The position numbers and the translations under genes are program-made. A DNA stretch of 64,000 bases from Pseudomonas triticifolii (GTDB lineage Bacteria > Pseudomonadota > Gammaproteobacteria > Pseudomonadales > Pseudomonadaceae). Shown piece after piece: positions 43,248 to 56,758 of this stretch. The notes under the pieces were generated by a model, which made no database searches, was not told the origin of the DNA, and saw nothing but the letters and a program-made list of their open reading frames with translations. The stretch is taken from the NCBI RefSeq assembly GCF_014358015.1, contig NZ_JACONV010000011.1:62001-126000 (forward strand), given 5' to 3'. The first letter of the stretch is position 1. The number at the start of each line of letters is the position of its first letter.

Positions 43248-43874
43248 TCAGGACTCCTCTAGAGCGGCCTGCTGCCAGCGCTGGAAAGCAGGCCACTGGT
43301 AGATGGCTTCAATGTAAGCCAGCGCCTCGTCAGGCAGCGCCACGCGGTAGCCGCGCAGGCGGATAACCACAGGGGCGAAGAACGCGTCGGCGATGCTCGG
43401 AAGACCGAACAGGAATGGACCGGCTTCCTTTGCGGCGGCGCGGCACTCGGCCCACAGCTCGACGATACGGTCGATGTCGTTCTGAGCGTCGACCGGAATC
43501 ACTTCCAGCGCCTGATCGCGACGCAGGTCCATCGGCATGTTCGAACGCAGACTCACGAAACCGCTGTGCATCTGTGCACAGGCAGAACGCGCCTGAGCAC
43601 GGGCGGCGATGTCACGCGGCCACAACTCGACATCCGGAAAACGCTCGACCAGGTACTCACAGATCGCCAGCGAATCGATGATGGTGCCGTGCTCGCACTG
43701 CAACGCGGGCACTTTGCCGGTAGGCGAATACTTGAGGATGTTCTCACGGGTGTCAGACTGGTTCAGGCGAACGACCTGATCGGTGAACGGCGCGCCAGTC
43801 ATCTCCAGCACCAGCCAGGGACGCAGCGACCACGAAGAATAGCGTTTGTCGCCGATGATTAGGTGCAGTCTCAT
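43248..43874 (-). CDS. Glutathione S-transferase family protein
   Basis: 208 residues from MRLHLIIGDKRYSSWSLRP, the usual start of this subfamily; GGAG lies 7 nt upstream. The thioredoxin-like N-terminal domain has the probable catalytic Ser region SSWSLRPW (about 12-19) and the glutathione-binding GKVPAL ... DSLAICEYL (about 52-75), followed by a helical C-terminal domain. The substrate is unknown. It ends 3 bp from the Nudix-ThiE gene, so the pair is probably one transcript. Confidence 0.88.
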   Translation of the reverse strand: MRLHLIIGDKRYSSWSLRPWLVLEMTGAPFTDQVVRLNQSDTRENILKYSPTGKVPALQCEHGTIIDSLAICEYLVERFPDVELWPRDIAARAQARSACAQMHSGFVSLRSNMPMDLRRDQALEVIPVDAQNDIDRIVELWAECRAAAKEAGPFLFGLPSIADAFFAPVVIRLRGYRVALPDEALAYIEAIYQWPAFQRWQQAALEES

Positions 43875-43925
43875 GTTCAACTCCATTGAGTGGCGCAGGC
43901 GACAGAGCGCCCGCGCCGGAATGAA

Positions 43926-45143
43926 TCAGGTGCGGTATTCCGCGTTGATCTTCACGTATTCATGGGACAGATCGGTGGTCCAGATCGTTTCGCTGCACTC
44001 ACCACGGCCCAGCTCGATGCGGATAGTGATTTCTTCTTCAGCCATGACCGCCGAACCCTGCTCCTCAGTGTAGGTTGTCGCACGGCAGCCCTGGCTTGCG
44101 ATGCAGACGCCGCTCAGGAACACGTCGATCTTGCTGACGTCCAGATCCGGCACACCTGCGCGGCCAACGGCGGCCAGAATGCGACCCCAGTTCGGATCGG
44201 AAGCGAACAGCGCGGTCTTGATCAGTGGCGAGTGAGCCACCGCGTAGCCGACGTCCAGACACTCCTGATGATTGCCGCCACCATTGACTTCGACCGTGAC
44301 GAACTTGGTCGCGCCCTCGCCGTCGCGCACGATCGCCTGGGCGACTTCCATGCACACTTCGAAGACGGCTTTTTTCAAGGCGTCGAACAACGGGCCTTTG
44401 GCTTCGGTCACTTCAGGCACGTTGGCCTGACCGGTGGCGATCAGCATGCAGCAGTCGTTGGTCGAGGTATCGCCATCGATGGTGATGCGGTTGAACGACT
44501 TGTTCGCGCCATCGCGGATCAGGTCTTGAAGCACGCTCTGCGAAACCTTGGCATCGGTGGCGATGTAGCCGAGCATGGTCGCCATGTTCGGCCGAATCAT
44601 GCCTGCGCCCTTGCTGATGCCGGTCACCGTGACGGTCACGCCGTCGTGCTGGAACTGACGGCTGGCGCCCTTGGGCAGGGTGTCGGTGGTCATGATGCCG
44701 GTGGCCGCAGCCGCCCAGTTATCCACAGACAGGTCGTCGAGGGCCGCTTGCAGCGCGCCTTCGATCTTTTCCACAGGCAACGGCTCGCCGATCACACCGG
44801 TGGAGTAAGGCAGCACGGCAGACGCATCGACGCCGGTCAGTTCAGCCAGTTTCTCGCAGGTACGACGCGCTGCGATCAAGCCTGGCTCGCCGGTGCCTGC
44901 ATTGGCGTTACCGGTGTTGGTCAGCAGATAGCGCACGGTGCCCTGCACGCGCTGCTTGGCCAGGATGACGGGGGCAGCACAGAACGCGTTCAGCGTGAAC
45001 ACACCGGCAACGCTTGAGCCTTCGGCGCAGCGCATCACCACGACATCCTTGCGCCCCGGGCGTTTGATGCCGGCAGAAGAAATGCCAAGTTCAAAACCGG
45101 GAACCGGGTGCAGCGTAGGCAACGGACCAAGACCAACAGCCAT
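43926..45143 (-). CDS. argJ: Bifunctional ornithine acetyltransferase / N-acetylglutamate synthase ArgJ
   Basis: 405 residues from MAVGLGPLPTLHPVPGF, with AGGAG 9 nt upstream. The self-cleavage site, the family's KGAGMIRPNMATMLGYIATD with the nucleophile Thr before MLG (about residue 189), is intact, so the protein should split into alpha and beta chains. ArgJ recycles the acetyl group between N-acetylornithine and glutamate in arginine synthesis. Gene order argJ-secA is conserved in Pseudomonas. Confidence 0.96.
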   Translation of the reverse strand: MAVGLGPLPTLHPVPGFELGISSAGIKRPGRKDVVVMRCAEGSSVAGVFTLNAFCAAPVILAKQRVQGTVRYLLTNTGNANAGTGEPGLIAARRTCEKLAELTGVDASAVLPYSTGVIGEPLPVEKIEGALQAALDDLSVDNWAAAATGIMTTDTLPKGASRQFQHDGVTVTVTGISKGAGMIRPNMATMLGYIATDAKVSQSVLQDLIRDGANKSFNRITIDGDTSTNDCCMLIATGQANVPEVTEAKGPLFDALKKAVFEVCMEVAQAIVRDGEGATKFVTVEVNGGGNHQECLDVGYAVAHSPLIKTALFASDPNWGRILAAVGRAGVPDLDVSKIDVFLSGVCIASQGCRATTYTEEQGSAVMAEEEITIRIELGRGECSETIWTTDLSHEYVKINAEYRT

Positions 45144-45196
45144 CGGGGTGCTCCTCATGGAGTGTGTGCGCCGCCCACATCGGTACGGCGATCAAT

Positions 45197-45232
45197 GAAA
45201 AAACGCCGCGACGGGCAAGCCGGTCGCGGCGC
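45197..45232 (-). terminator. Rho-independent terminator of secA
   Basis: On the minus strand CGCCGCGAC and GTCGCGGCG form a 9-bp stem around an 11-nt loop and run into TTTTTT, 22 nt after the secA stop. Confidence 0.88.
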
Positions 45233-45253
45233 GGGTATTACAGTGTCAGGACC

Positions 45254-47992
45254 TTAGTTGATCTGGCCGTGACAGTGCTTGAATTTCTTGCCCGAACCAC
45301 ACCAGCACAGCTCGTTGCGACCCAGCTTCTGGTCATTGCGAACCGGCGTTGTGGCGACGGCAACGGCCTCACCCTCTTCCTCGATCAGCGCAGGCTGATC
45401 AATACCAGGGGCTTCAGCGTGTTCGAACTGCATGCGCTTGGCCAGTTCCTCGGCTTCCTGACGCTGACGCGCCTCTTCTTCCTCGGGGTCTTCGCGACGA
45501 ACCTGAACGTGGGACAGGACGCGGATGGTGTCGCGCTTGATCGAGTCCAGCAGTTCCTGGAACAGGGTGAACGACTCGCGCTTGTATTCCTGCTTCGGGT
45601 TCTTCTGGGCGTAGCCACGCAGGTGAATACCATGACGCAGGTGATCCATTGTCGACAGGTGGTCTTTCCACAGGTCGTCCAGAACACGCAACAGAATCTG
45701 CTTCTCGAAGGAGCGCAGCGCTTCGGCACTGGCCTGATCTTCCTTCTCGTTATACGCGACCAGCAGCTGCTCCATGATCTTGGTGCGCAGGCTGTCTTCG
45801 TGCAGGTGATCGTCTTCGTCGAGCCATTGCTGAATCGGCAGCTTCACAGCGAAATCGGTGTTCAAGGAAGCTTCCAGCCCCGCAACATCCCACTGCTCAG
45901 GCATCGACTGTGGCGGAATGTGCTGACTGATCAGGTTGTTCAGCACTTCCTCACGGAAGTCGGTAATGGTTTCACCGATATTGTTGGTGGCCAGCAGCGT
46001 GTTACGCATGTGATAGATCACTTTGCGCTGCTCGTTGGCCACGTCGTCGAATTCCAGCAACTGTTTGCGGATATCGAAGTTACGACCTTCGACCTTGCGC
46101 TGTGCCTTCTCAATGGCGTTGGTGACCATGCGATGCTCGATGGCCTCGCCGGACTGCATACCCAGCGCCTTCATGAAGTTTTTCACCCGGTCAGAGGCGA
46201 AAATGCGCATCAGACTGTCTTCCAGCGACAGGTAGAAACGGCTGGAGCCGGTGTCCCCCTGACGACCGGCACGACCACGCAACTGGTTGTCGATGCGGCG
46301 AGATTCGTGACGCTCGGACGCGATCACATGCAGACCGCCCGCCTCGATCACCTGCTGGTGACGCTTCTGCCAGTCAGCCTTGATCTGCGCGACCTGCTCA
46401 GGCGTCGGGTCTTCAAGATTGGCAACTTCGACTTCCCAGTTACCGCCCAACAGAATGTCGGTACCGCGACCGGCCATGTTGGTGGCGATGGTCAGCGCGC
46501 CCGGACGACCGGCCTGAGCGATGATTTCCGCTTCTTTCTCGTGGAACTTGGCGTTCAGAACCTTGTGCTCGATGCCTTCTGCGTTGAGCAGACGGGACAT
46601 GTGCTCGGAGGTTTCGATGGTCGCCGTACCCACCAGCACCGGACGGTTTTCCGCAAGGCAGGCCTTGATGTCGGTAACGATGGCTGCGTACTTCTCTTCC
46701 GCCGTCAGGTAGACGAGGTCGTTGAAGTCTTTACGGGCCAGCGGCTTGTTCGGCGGGATGACCATCACGGCCAGGTTGTAGATCTGGTGGAATTCGAACG
46801 CTTCGGTGTCGGCTGTACCGGTCATGCCGGACAGCTTGTTGTACAGACGGAAGTAGTTCTGGAACGTGGTCGATGCCAGTGTCTGGCTTTCGGCCTGAAT
46901 GTTCAGGTTTTCCTTGGCCTCGATAGCCTGGTGCAGACCCTCGGACAGACGACGGCCCGGCATGGTACGACCGGTGTGCTCGTCAACCAGCAGCACCTGA
47001 CCGTCCTGGACGATGTACTCAACGTTGCGGTTGAACAGCTTGTGCGCACGCAAACCGGCGTAAACATGGGTCAGCAGACCCAGGTTATGCGCCGAATAAA
47101 GGCTTTCTCCCTCAGCCAGCAGGCCGACTTCGGTGAGCATCTCTTCGATGAACTGGTGACCGGCTTCGTTCAGCTCGACCTGACGGGTTTTCTCGTCGAC
47201 GGTGAAGTGACCGGCCTTGGTGACCTGACCTTCCACTTCCTCGATGTGCTGCTCGAGTTTAGGGATCAGTCGGTTGATTTCGGTGTACAGCCTGGAGCTG
47301 TCTTCAGCCTGACCGGAGATGATCAGCGGTGTGCGCGCTTCGTCGATCAGGATGGAGTCGACTTCGTCGATCACGGCAAAGTTGAGTTCACGCTGGAACT
47401 TGTCGTCCATGCTGAACGCCATGTTGTCGCGCAGGTAATCGAAGCCGTATTCGTTGTTGGTGCCGTAGGTGATGTCGGCAGCATAGGCCGCGCGCTTTTC
47501 TTCCGGTGGCTGGAAAGGCGTGACGATCCCTACGGTCAGGCCGAGGAATTCATACAGCGGGCGCATCCAGTTGGCGTCACGGCGTGCCAGGTAGTCGTTC
47601 ACGGTTACGACGTGAACACCCTTGCCCGACAGGGCGTTGAGGTAGACCGCCAGGGTACCGACGAGCGTTTTACCCTCACCGGTACGCATCTCTGCGATCT
47701 GACCTTCGTGCAGGGTCATGCCGCCGATCAACTGGACGTCGAAGTGGCGCATGCCCATGACGCGCTTGCCCGCTTCACGCGCGACAGCGAACGCTTCCGG
47801 CAGCAATTGATCGAGGGTCTCGCCTTTGGCTATGCGGGCCTTGAACTCTTCGGTCTTGGCGCGCAATTGCTCGTCCGAAAGGGCCACCATTTGCTCTTCG
47901 AAGGCATTGACGAGCTGAACCGTCTTGAGCATGCGTTTGACTTCACGCTCGTTCTTGCTTCCAAAAAGTTTTTTTAACAAAGGCGCAAACAT
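45254..47992 (-). CDS. secA: Preprotein translocase ATPase SecA
   Basis: 912 residues from [20 protein letters not shown]; a 6-residue upstream extension is not conserved. Walker A ([11 protein letters not shown], about 102-112), the [13 protein letters not shown] motif II region (about 209-221), the preprotein-binding and helical-scaffold regions, and a C-terminal zinc finger [14 protein letters not shown] that contacts SecB are all present. SecA drives export through SecYEG. Transcribed alone, with its own terminator, opposite to dciA. Confidence 0.98.
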   Translation of the reverse strand: MFAPLLKKLFGSKNEREVKRMLKTVQLVNAFEEQMVALSDEQLRAKTEEFKARIAKGETLDQLLPEAFAVAREAGKRVMGMRHFDVQLIGGMTLHEGQIAEMRTGEGKTLVGTLAVYLNALSGKGVHVVTVNDYLARRDANWMRPLYEFLGLTVGIVTPFQPPEEKRAAYAADITYGTNNEYGFDYLRDNMAFSMDDKFQRELNFAVIDEVDSILIDEARTPLIISGQAEDSSRLYTEINRLIPKLEQHIEEVEGQVTKAGHFTVDEKTRQVELNEAGHQFIEEMLTEVGLLAEGESLYSAHNLGLLTHVYAGLRAHKLFNRNVEYIVQDGQVLLVDEHTGRTMPGRRLSEGLHQAIEAKENLNIQAESQTLASTTFQNYFRLYNKLSGMTGTADTEAFEFHQIYNLAVMVIPPNKPLARKDFNDLVYLTAEEKYAAIVTDIKACLAENRPVLVGTATIETSEHMSRLLNAEGIEHKVLNAKFHEKEAEIIAQAGRPGALTIATNMAGRGTDILLGGNWEVEVANLEDPTPEQVAQIKADWQKRHQQVIEAGGLHVIASERHESRRIDNQLRGRAGRQGDTGSSRFYLSLEDSLMRIFASDRVKNFMKALGMQSGEAIEHRMVTNAIEKAQRKVEGRNFDIRKQLLEFDDVANEQRKVIYHMRNTLLATNNIGETITDFREEVLNNLISQHIPPQSMPEQWDVAGLEASLNTDFAVKLPIQQWLDEDDHLHEDSLRTKIMEQLLVAYNEKEDQASAEALRSFEKQILLRVLDDLWKDHLSTMDHLRHGIHLRGYAQKNPKQEYKRESFTLFQELLDSIKRDTIRVLSHVQVRREDPEEEEARQRQEAEELAKRMQFEHAEAPGIDQPALIEEEGEAVAVATTPVRNDQKLGRNELCWCGSGKKFKHCHGQIN

Positions 47993-48297
47993 ATCGACAG
48001 GATCTTCCACACATAGGAATGGAGGGCGGCCCCGTGAGTCGCCCGTGCAGCCCTGATGGCTGCATGCGAACGAGCATTCTACCCGGAAACGATGGTGAGG
48101 AAAGTGGCGTTATTCCACGATGCTGGCACAGCGCTGTGACGGGGCAGGTTTACAATGGGGCCATTTTCAAGCACTTCAACCCATAAACAGGGGAAGTTAC
48201 TCATTGATTTGCATATGAAAGCACGGAAAGGCCTCTGAAAGCAGCCGTTACAATGCTTTCTGTTAAGATGATCGCCTTGTCACCGAGGCACATCACC
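47993..48297. other. secA-dciA divergent intergenic region
   Basis: About 300 bases that must hold the promoters of secA (minus) and dciA (plus). A TACAAT at 48249-48254 could be a -10 box for dciA, but no matching -35 was found. In some bacteria a secM-like leader precedes secA; no such open frame was seen here. Confidence 0.4.
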
Positions 48298-48753
48298 ATG
48301 GCTTTCCGTCCTCTGAACGCTCGCGCGCCTGCGGTCCTGCTGCGCGAAGCCAAGCCCCTGAAGGCTATCTTCCGGCACGCCGAACGCCTGAGCCATTTGC
48401 AGCGCCTGCTTGAAAGCCAATTGCAGCCTGCCGCCCGCGAGCATTGTCATGTGGCCTCGTGGCGCGAAGGAAGTCTGTTGCTGATCGTGACGGACGGCCA
48501 CTGGGCCACTCGCCTGCGCTATCAACAGAAACGTTTGCACCGACAGTTGATCGCGTTCGACGAGTTCATCAACCTGACCCGCATCGTGTTCAAGGTACAG
48601 CCGCCGACAGCGCCACGCGGCGCGGCGACGCATACCATCGACCTGTCCACGGTCGCCGCCGAAAACATCCAGGCCACCGCTGAAGGCATCACTGACCCCA
48701 AGCTGCGCGCCGCGCTGGAACGCCTGGCCAGTCATGCCAAGGACCGCAAATAA
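48298..48753 (+). CDS. dciA: DciA-type replicative helicase loader (DUF721)
   Basis: 151 residues from MAFRPLNARAPAVLLREAK; the open frame extends 15 codons upstream but that part looks unrelated to the family. The body has the KH-like DUF721 domain (about 25-110; LESQLQPAAREHCHVASWREGSLLLIVTDGHWATRLRYQ). DciA loads DnaB onto replication origins in bacteria lacking DnaC, as in P. aeruginosa (PA4405). Its location between secA and lpxC is conserved. The C-terminal tail is extended and probably disordered. Confidence 0.9.
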   Translation: MAFRPLNARAPAVLLREAKPLKAIFRHAERLSHLQRLLESQLQPAAREHCHVASWREGSLLLIVTDGHWATRLRYQQKRLHRQLIAFDEFINLTRIVFKVQPPTAPRGAATHTIDLSTVAAENIQATAEGITDPKLRAALERLASHAKDRK

Positions 48754-48787
48754 GCGATCTGCCGCCTGCGAACTCGCTTCAGGCAAA

Positions 48788-48817
48788 TAAAAAAAGGCCG
48801 CCCGAGGGCAGCCTTTA
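48788..48817 (-). terminator. Rho-independent terminator of the lpxC transcript
   Basis: On the minus strand AAAGGCTGCC pairs with GGCGGCCTTT (one G-U type mismatch), followed by a run of T, about 30 nt after the lpxC stop. It may also serve dciA from the other side. Confidence 0.85.
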
Positions 48818-48847
48818 AAGAACAAAAGGAAAGAGAGTAAAGCTTGC

Positions 48848-49795
<948 letters not shown>

Positions 49796-49871
49796 TCAAC
49801 AAAGGCTGGCGATGATAGCAGACCATGCCTTTGCTGAACACCAATCACCCTAATACCCCTGATACATTTCA

Positions 49872-51059
49872 TCAATCGGCCTGACGACGCAGGAAAGCCG
49901 GGATGTCCAGGTAGTCCAGATCATCGTTCGGGTTCATCTTCGCCGCTGCTGTCGCGCCTGCGTGTGCCTGATTGCGCATCACGGTAGGACGGTCCAGGTC
50001 GCGGTAGTTCACCGACGGGGCTTCCTGACGGGCCGCTGGCTGAGCCGAGGCCTGCTGAGTGGTCTGCAGGGTGTTGTCGATAACCTTCACAGGCTTCTCG
50101 ATTTTCGCGCCCAGACCGGTCGCAACCACGGTCACGTGCAGCTCGTCACGCATGTCTGGATCGATAACGGTACCGACCTTGACCATGGCGTGCTCGGAGG
50201 CGAACGCTTCGATGATGCTACCCACGTCCGAGTATTCACCCAGAGACAGGTCAGGACCGGCAGTGATGTTGACCAGGATGCCACGAGCGCCCTGCAGGTT
50301 GACGTCTTCGAGCAGCGGGTTGCGAATGGCGGCTTCTGTCGCCTCACGTGCACGGTTCGGACCGCTGGCGCAGCCAGTGCCCATCATTGCCATGCCCATT
50401 TCGCTCATCACGGTGCGTACGTCGGCGAAGTCGACGTTGATCATGCCCGGACGCTTGATGATGTCGGAGATACCGCGAACGGCACCGGCCAGTACATCGT
50501 CTGCCTTGGCGAAAGCCGACAGCAGGCTGGCGTCTTTACCCAGGATGGTCAGCAGCTTCTCGTTGGGAATGGTGATCAACGAGTCGACGCTTTCGGACAA
50601 CATGCGGATGCCTTCATCGGCGATCTGCATGCGCTTGCGACCTTCGAACGGGAACGGACGCGTGACGACTGCAACCGTCAGAATGCCCATTTCCTTGGCC
50701 ACTTCGGCAATGATCGGTGCTGCACCGGTACCGGTACCGCCGCCCATGCCCGTGGTGATGAACACCATGTTGGTGCCTTGCAGGACTTCTGCAATGCGCT
50801 CACGGTCTTCCAGTGCGGCCTGACGACCCACTTCCGGGTTGGCGCCAGCGCCAAGGCCCTTGGTCACGCCTGTGCCCAATTGCAGAATGGTGCGCGCGCC
50901 GATGTTTTTCAGCGCTTGAGCATCGGTGTTGGCGCAGATGAATTCGACGCCTTCAATGTTGCTCTTGACCATATGATTGACAGCGTTACCGCCACCACCG
51001 CCTACACCGATGACCTTGATTACCGGGCTTTGCGGGACGTTGTCTACGAGTTCGAACAT
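49872..51059 (-). CDS. ftsZ: Cell-division tubulin FtsZ
   Basis: 395 residues. The tubulin signature GGGTGTGAAP (about 103-112), N-terminal GVGGGGGNAVNHM and T7-loop region are intact, and the protein ends with the conserved C-terminal peptide LDYLDIPAFLRRQAD that binds FtsA, ZipA and MinC. A variable Ala/Gln-rich linker lies at about 320-375. FtsZ assembles the division ring. It follows ftsA by 78 bp. Confidence 0.99.
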   Translation of the reverse strand: MFELVDNVPQSPVIKVIGVGGGGGNAVNHMVKSNIEGVEFICANTDAQALKNIGARTILQLGTGVTKGLGAGANPEVGRQAALEDRERIAEVLQGTNMVFITTGMGGGTGTGAAPIIAEVAKEMGILTVAVVTRPFPFEGRKRMQIADEGIRMLSESVDSLITIPNEKLLTILGKDASLLSAFAKADDVLAGAVRGISDIIKRPGMINVDFADVRTVMSEMGMAMMGTGCASGPNRAREATEAAIRNPLLEDVNLQGARGILVNITAGPDLSLGEYSDVGSIIEAFASEHAMVKVGTVIDPDMRDELHVTVVATGLGAKIEKPVKVIDNTLQTTQQASAQPAARQEAPSVNYRDLDRPTVMRNQAHAGATAAAKMNPNDDLDYLDIPAFLRRQAD

Positions 51060-51137
51060 TTTCTCTCTCCTTCCGCTCTCTAGTTAGTTTGCCTACTGCC
51101 TGCCGCTATTGCTTTTGGAGCCTTGAAACTTTGAAAC

Positions 51138-52394
51138 TCAGAAATTGCCCTGGACCCAACGCTTGATTCGCTCAAGCACTGGCGCCTTGGGTTCGTCGCC
51201 GTAACTGCTGTTGCCGACAATCCCCGACAGCGAAATGCCGTCCGATTGTTTTTGCAGCCCGTACAGCAGCAGGCCTACGCCTGTGGAGTAGATCGGGTTG
51301 CGCACGACATCAGCGAGCCCTTTGACGCTATGCGGAACGCCGAGGCGCACCGGCATGTGGAAGATTTCTTCGGCAAGTTCCACCGCACCTTCCATTTTCG
51401 AGGTACCGCCGGTCAGCACGATGCCGGCCGGGATCAGGTCTTCATAACCGCTGCGACGCAGTTCGGCCTGAATGAGGGTGAACAGCTCGTCGTAACGAGG
51501 TTCGACCACTTCGGCCAGGGCCTGGCGCGACAGCTCGCGAGGTGGACGGTCGCCCACGCTCGGTACTTTGATGGTTTCGCCAGCACCGGCCAGTTTGGCA
51601 AGGGCGCAGGCATAACGAATCTTGATTTCTTCGGCGTACTGGGTCGGGGTGCGCAACGCCATGGCGATGTCGTTGGTCACCTGATCGCCCGCAATCGGGA
51701 TCACGGCAGTGTGACGAATCGCGCCTTCGGTGAAGATTGCGATGTCAGTGGTGCCGCCGCCGATGTCCACCAGGCAGACGCCCAGCTCTTTCTCGTCATC
51801 GGTCAGAACCGAATAGGCCGAGGCCAGTTGCTCCAGAATGATGTCGTCGACTTCAAGGCCGCAGCGACGCACGCACTTCTCGATGTTCTGTGCAGCGTTG
51901 ACTGCGCAGGTCACCACATGCACCTTGGCTTCCAGGCGCACGCCCGACATGCCCAGTGGCTCACGAACGCCTTCCTGGTTATCGATCACGTAGTCCTGAG
52001 GCAGGGTGTGCAACACGCGCTGATCGGCAGGGATCGCGACGGCCTGAGCAGCATCGAGTACACGCTCCAGGTCCGCAGAGCTGACTTCACGGTCGCGAAT
52101 CGCCACGATGCCATGGGAGTTCAGGCTGCGAATGTGGTTGCCCGCAACACCGACGAACGCCGAGTGAATACGGCAGCCAGCCATCAGTTGGGCCTCTTCC
52201 ACGGCGCGCTGGATCGACTGCACGGTCGATTCGATATTCACCACCACGCCCTTCTTCAGGCCGCGGGAAGGATGAGTACCGATACCCACGATTTCCAGCG
52301 AGCCATCGGCCGCGACTTCGCCTACCAGTGCCACCACCTTGGAGGTACCGATATCCAGCCCGACGATCATTTTGCCGCTTTGCACATTTGCCAT
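51138..52394 (-). CDS. ftsA: Cell-division actin-like protein FtsA
   Basis: 418 residues from MANVQSGKMIVGLDIGTSK; the ATG six codons upstream overlaps ftsQ and is less likely. Actin-like phosphate-binding motifs (GLDIGTSKVVALVGEV and CLVDIGGGTTDIAIF) are present, and the C-terminal amphipathic helix IKRWVQGNF anchors FtsA to the membrane. It tethers FtsZ and recruits later division proteins. Lies 14 bp after the ftsQ stop. Confidence 0.97.
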   Translation of the reverse strand: MANVQSGKMIVGLDIGTSKVVALVGEVAADGSLEIVGIGTHPSRGLKKGVVVNIESTVQSIQRAVEEAQLMAGCRIHSAFVGVAGNHIRSLNSHGIVAIRDREVSSADLERVLDAAQAVAIPADQRVLHTLPQDYVIDNQEGVREPLGMSGVRLEAKVHVVTCAVNAAQNIEKCVRRCGLEVDDIILEQLASAYSVLTDDEKELGVCLVDIGGGTTDIAIFTEGAIRHTAVIPIAGDQVTNDIAMALRTPTQYAEEIKIRYACALAKLAGAGETIKVPSVGDRPPRELSRQALAEVVEPRYDELFTLIQAELRRSGYEDLIPAGIVLTGGTSKMEGAVELAEEIFHMPVRLGVPHSVKGLADVVRNPIYSTGVGLLLYGLQKQSDGISLSGIVGNSSYGDEPKAPVLERIKRWVQGNF

Positions 52395-52408
52395 GGTCCT
52401 GCCTCTTA

Positions 52409-53275
52409 TCAATTCTTCGCGACGGCGGGTTTGTCCGTCGTCGGCGCTGCCTGTTCACGCCACCCGACCGCCAGGCCGTTGGCGTAACGCAGGTCGATGC
52501 GCGCAATATTCGTGATTTGGTCTTTAAGCGTTTTGTCGTAAATCGCGATGAAGCGGCGCATTTTTTCAACGAGATGGTCGCGTCCCAGCAACAACTCAAT
52601 TCCCGGACCGGCATTGCCGGCCCCCGTGGTCAGGAACCAACTGCCACGCTCGCGCAATTCCAGACGCACGATCGAAAATCCCAGGGGGCGCAACATCTGG
52701 CTCAATACCTGGTACTGCTGCATCACCTGCTGCTGAGCCCGCTGTGGGCCGAACAACTGGGGAAGGTGTTCATAGTTAGACAGTTCACGCGGTGTGAAAG
52801 CCTGTCCCTGATTGTTCAGCAAGGCTTCGTCACCCCAACGGGCAACGGGCAGTTGCTCTTCCAGGCGAATCACCACCTGGTCCGGCCACACACGCCTGAC
52901 TTCGGCGTGTGCAATCCACGGCATTTGCTCAAGCTCGGTGCGCATGGCCGCCAGATCGATCTTGAAGAAGCTCGACGCCACAAACGGTGCGATCCGCTGC
53001 TGCACGGCCTGTTGGCTGATGTAACTCAGATCGCCCTGCACATTGATGCGCGTGATCGGGCGGTCGGCGTACGGCATCAGTCGCAGCGCAGCTTCGTAAG
53101 TCCCGAAACCCAGAACGACCAACATGACAGGCCAGAACAGTCGCTTCAGGAAGCTGAAGTTCGGCTTGGGCATGCGCGACGACAGCGGTTCCTTGGCCAC
53201 CATCCGGCTGGCGCCACGAGGCACCGGCTTGCGGCCGGGGGCTGGTGGCTGTTGACGTGCCGAAGCGCCGTACAT
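52409..53275 (-). CDS. ftsQ: Cell-division protein FtsQ
   Basis: 288 residues. A positively charged cytoplasmic tail (about 1-45), a single membrane helix (about 48-67), a POTRA domain (about 75-145; [21 protein letters not shown]) and a C-terminal beta domain give the usual FtsQ layout. It is a bitopic scaffold that recruits FtsB/FtsL to the divisome. It starts 3 bp after the ddlB stop. Confidence 0.95.
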   Translation of the reverse strand: MYGASARQQPPAPGRKPVPRGASRMVAKEPLSSRMPKPNFSFLKRLFWPVMLVVLGFGTYEAALRLMPYADRPITRINVQGDLSYISQQAVQQRIAPFVASSFFKIDLAAMRTELEQMPWIAHAEVRRVWPDQVVIRLEEQLPVARWGDEALLNNQGQAFTPRELSNYEHLPQLFGPQRAQQQVMQQYQVLSQMLRPLGFSIVRLELRERGSWFLTTGAGNAGPGIELLLGRDHLVEKMRRFIAIYDKTLKDQITNIARIDLRYANGLAVGWREQAAPTTDKPAVAKN

Positions 53276-53278
53276 GCC

Positions 53279-55687
<2,409 letters not shown>

Positions 55688-55695
<8 letters not shown>

Positions 55696-56758
55696 TGACC
55701 ACCTCCACACAGACATCGACCACGGTATTGGTTGCATCGGGCTTGGCCAGGCGACGTGCCGTGCGGGCCATGCTGTTCAATTGTTCGGGTTGCATCAAAA
55801 CCTCTTTCAGGCGAGCAGCCATCTCGGCTACGCCAGTTGTCGCTTGCGGCATGACGAAGGCTGCGCCTTCGCGGGCCAGATAGTCAGCGTTACGTGACTG
55901 ATGGTCATCGATCGCATGAGGCAGCGGGATCAACAGCGATGGCAAGCCAGCGGCCGCCAGTTCGCTGATGGTCAACGCACCGGCGCGACAGACCACCAGA
56001 TCGGCCCAGCTGTACGCTTGAGCCATGTTCTGGATAAACGGCGCGACCTGCGCCTCGACGCCTGCGGTGCGATAGCGCTCGGCAGTGATTTCGTCGTGAT
56101 GTTTGCCGGCCTGGTGGAACACCTCGGGACGCAGGTCCTCGGGCAATTGCGCCAGTGCTTCGGGCAGTAATTTGTTCAGCGGCTCGGCGCCCAGGCTTCC
56201 ACCCAGCACCAGCAGACGCGCCTTGCGCCCGACCAGTGTCTGACGCGGGGTTTCGAGGAACAGCTCGACACGCACCGGGTTGCCGGTGGTACGGCGCTTG
56301 CCAGACGCAGCAAAGGTGTTCGGGAACGCCTCGCACACGCGGCTGGCGAATGAGGCCAGGCTGCGGTTGGCAGTGCCCGCGACAGCGTTCTGTTCGTGAA
56401 TGATCAACGGCACGCCCGCCAGCTTCGCCGCCAGACCACCGGGGCCTGTGACATAGCCACCAAAGCCGACCACGCAGACGGGCTTGAGCTCACGCACGAC
56501 CTTGCGGGCCTGCATCAGCGCCTTGAACAGCATCAGCGGCGCTTTGAGCAGGGACAAACGGCCCTTTCCGCGCAAGCCGGTCACATTGATCAGGTGCAGC
56601 GTGAGGCCCGCCTGTGGAACGAGTTCGTTCTCGATCCCGCGCGGCGTGCCCAGCCAGTGAACCTTGTAGCCACGTGCCTGGAATTCGCGGGCGCAGGCGA
56701 GCGCCGGGAACACGTGCCCGCCGGTGCCGCCGGCCATGATCAGCACATTAGCGTCCAT
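55688..56758 (-). CDS. murG: Undecaprenyl-PP-MurNAc-pentapeptide GlcNAc transferase MurG
   Basis: 356 residues from [20 protein letters not shown]; the open frame extends 35 residues further into ftsW without family similarity. The glycosyltransferase G-loop GGTGGH (about 10-15), [22 protein letters not shown] and [15 protein letters not shown] motifs are present. It converts lipid I to lipid II on the inner membrane face. Overlaps ftsW by 11 bp. Confidence 0.97.

Noticed and set aside
46171..46186. ColR-like TTTTTCAC sequence inside secA
   Set aside because: The upstream half misses two defined consensus positions and it lies within a coding region; chance match.
45164..47977. 937-codon open frame on the plus strand opposite secA
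   Set aside because: Entire length mirrors SecA codons. No ribosome site, signal or domain, and SecA on the minus strand is unmistakable.
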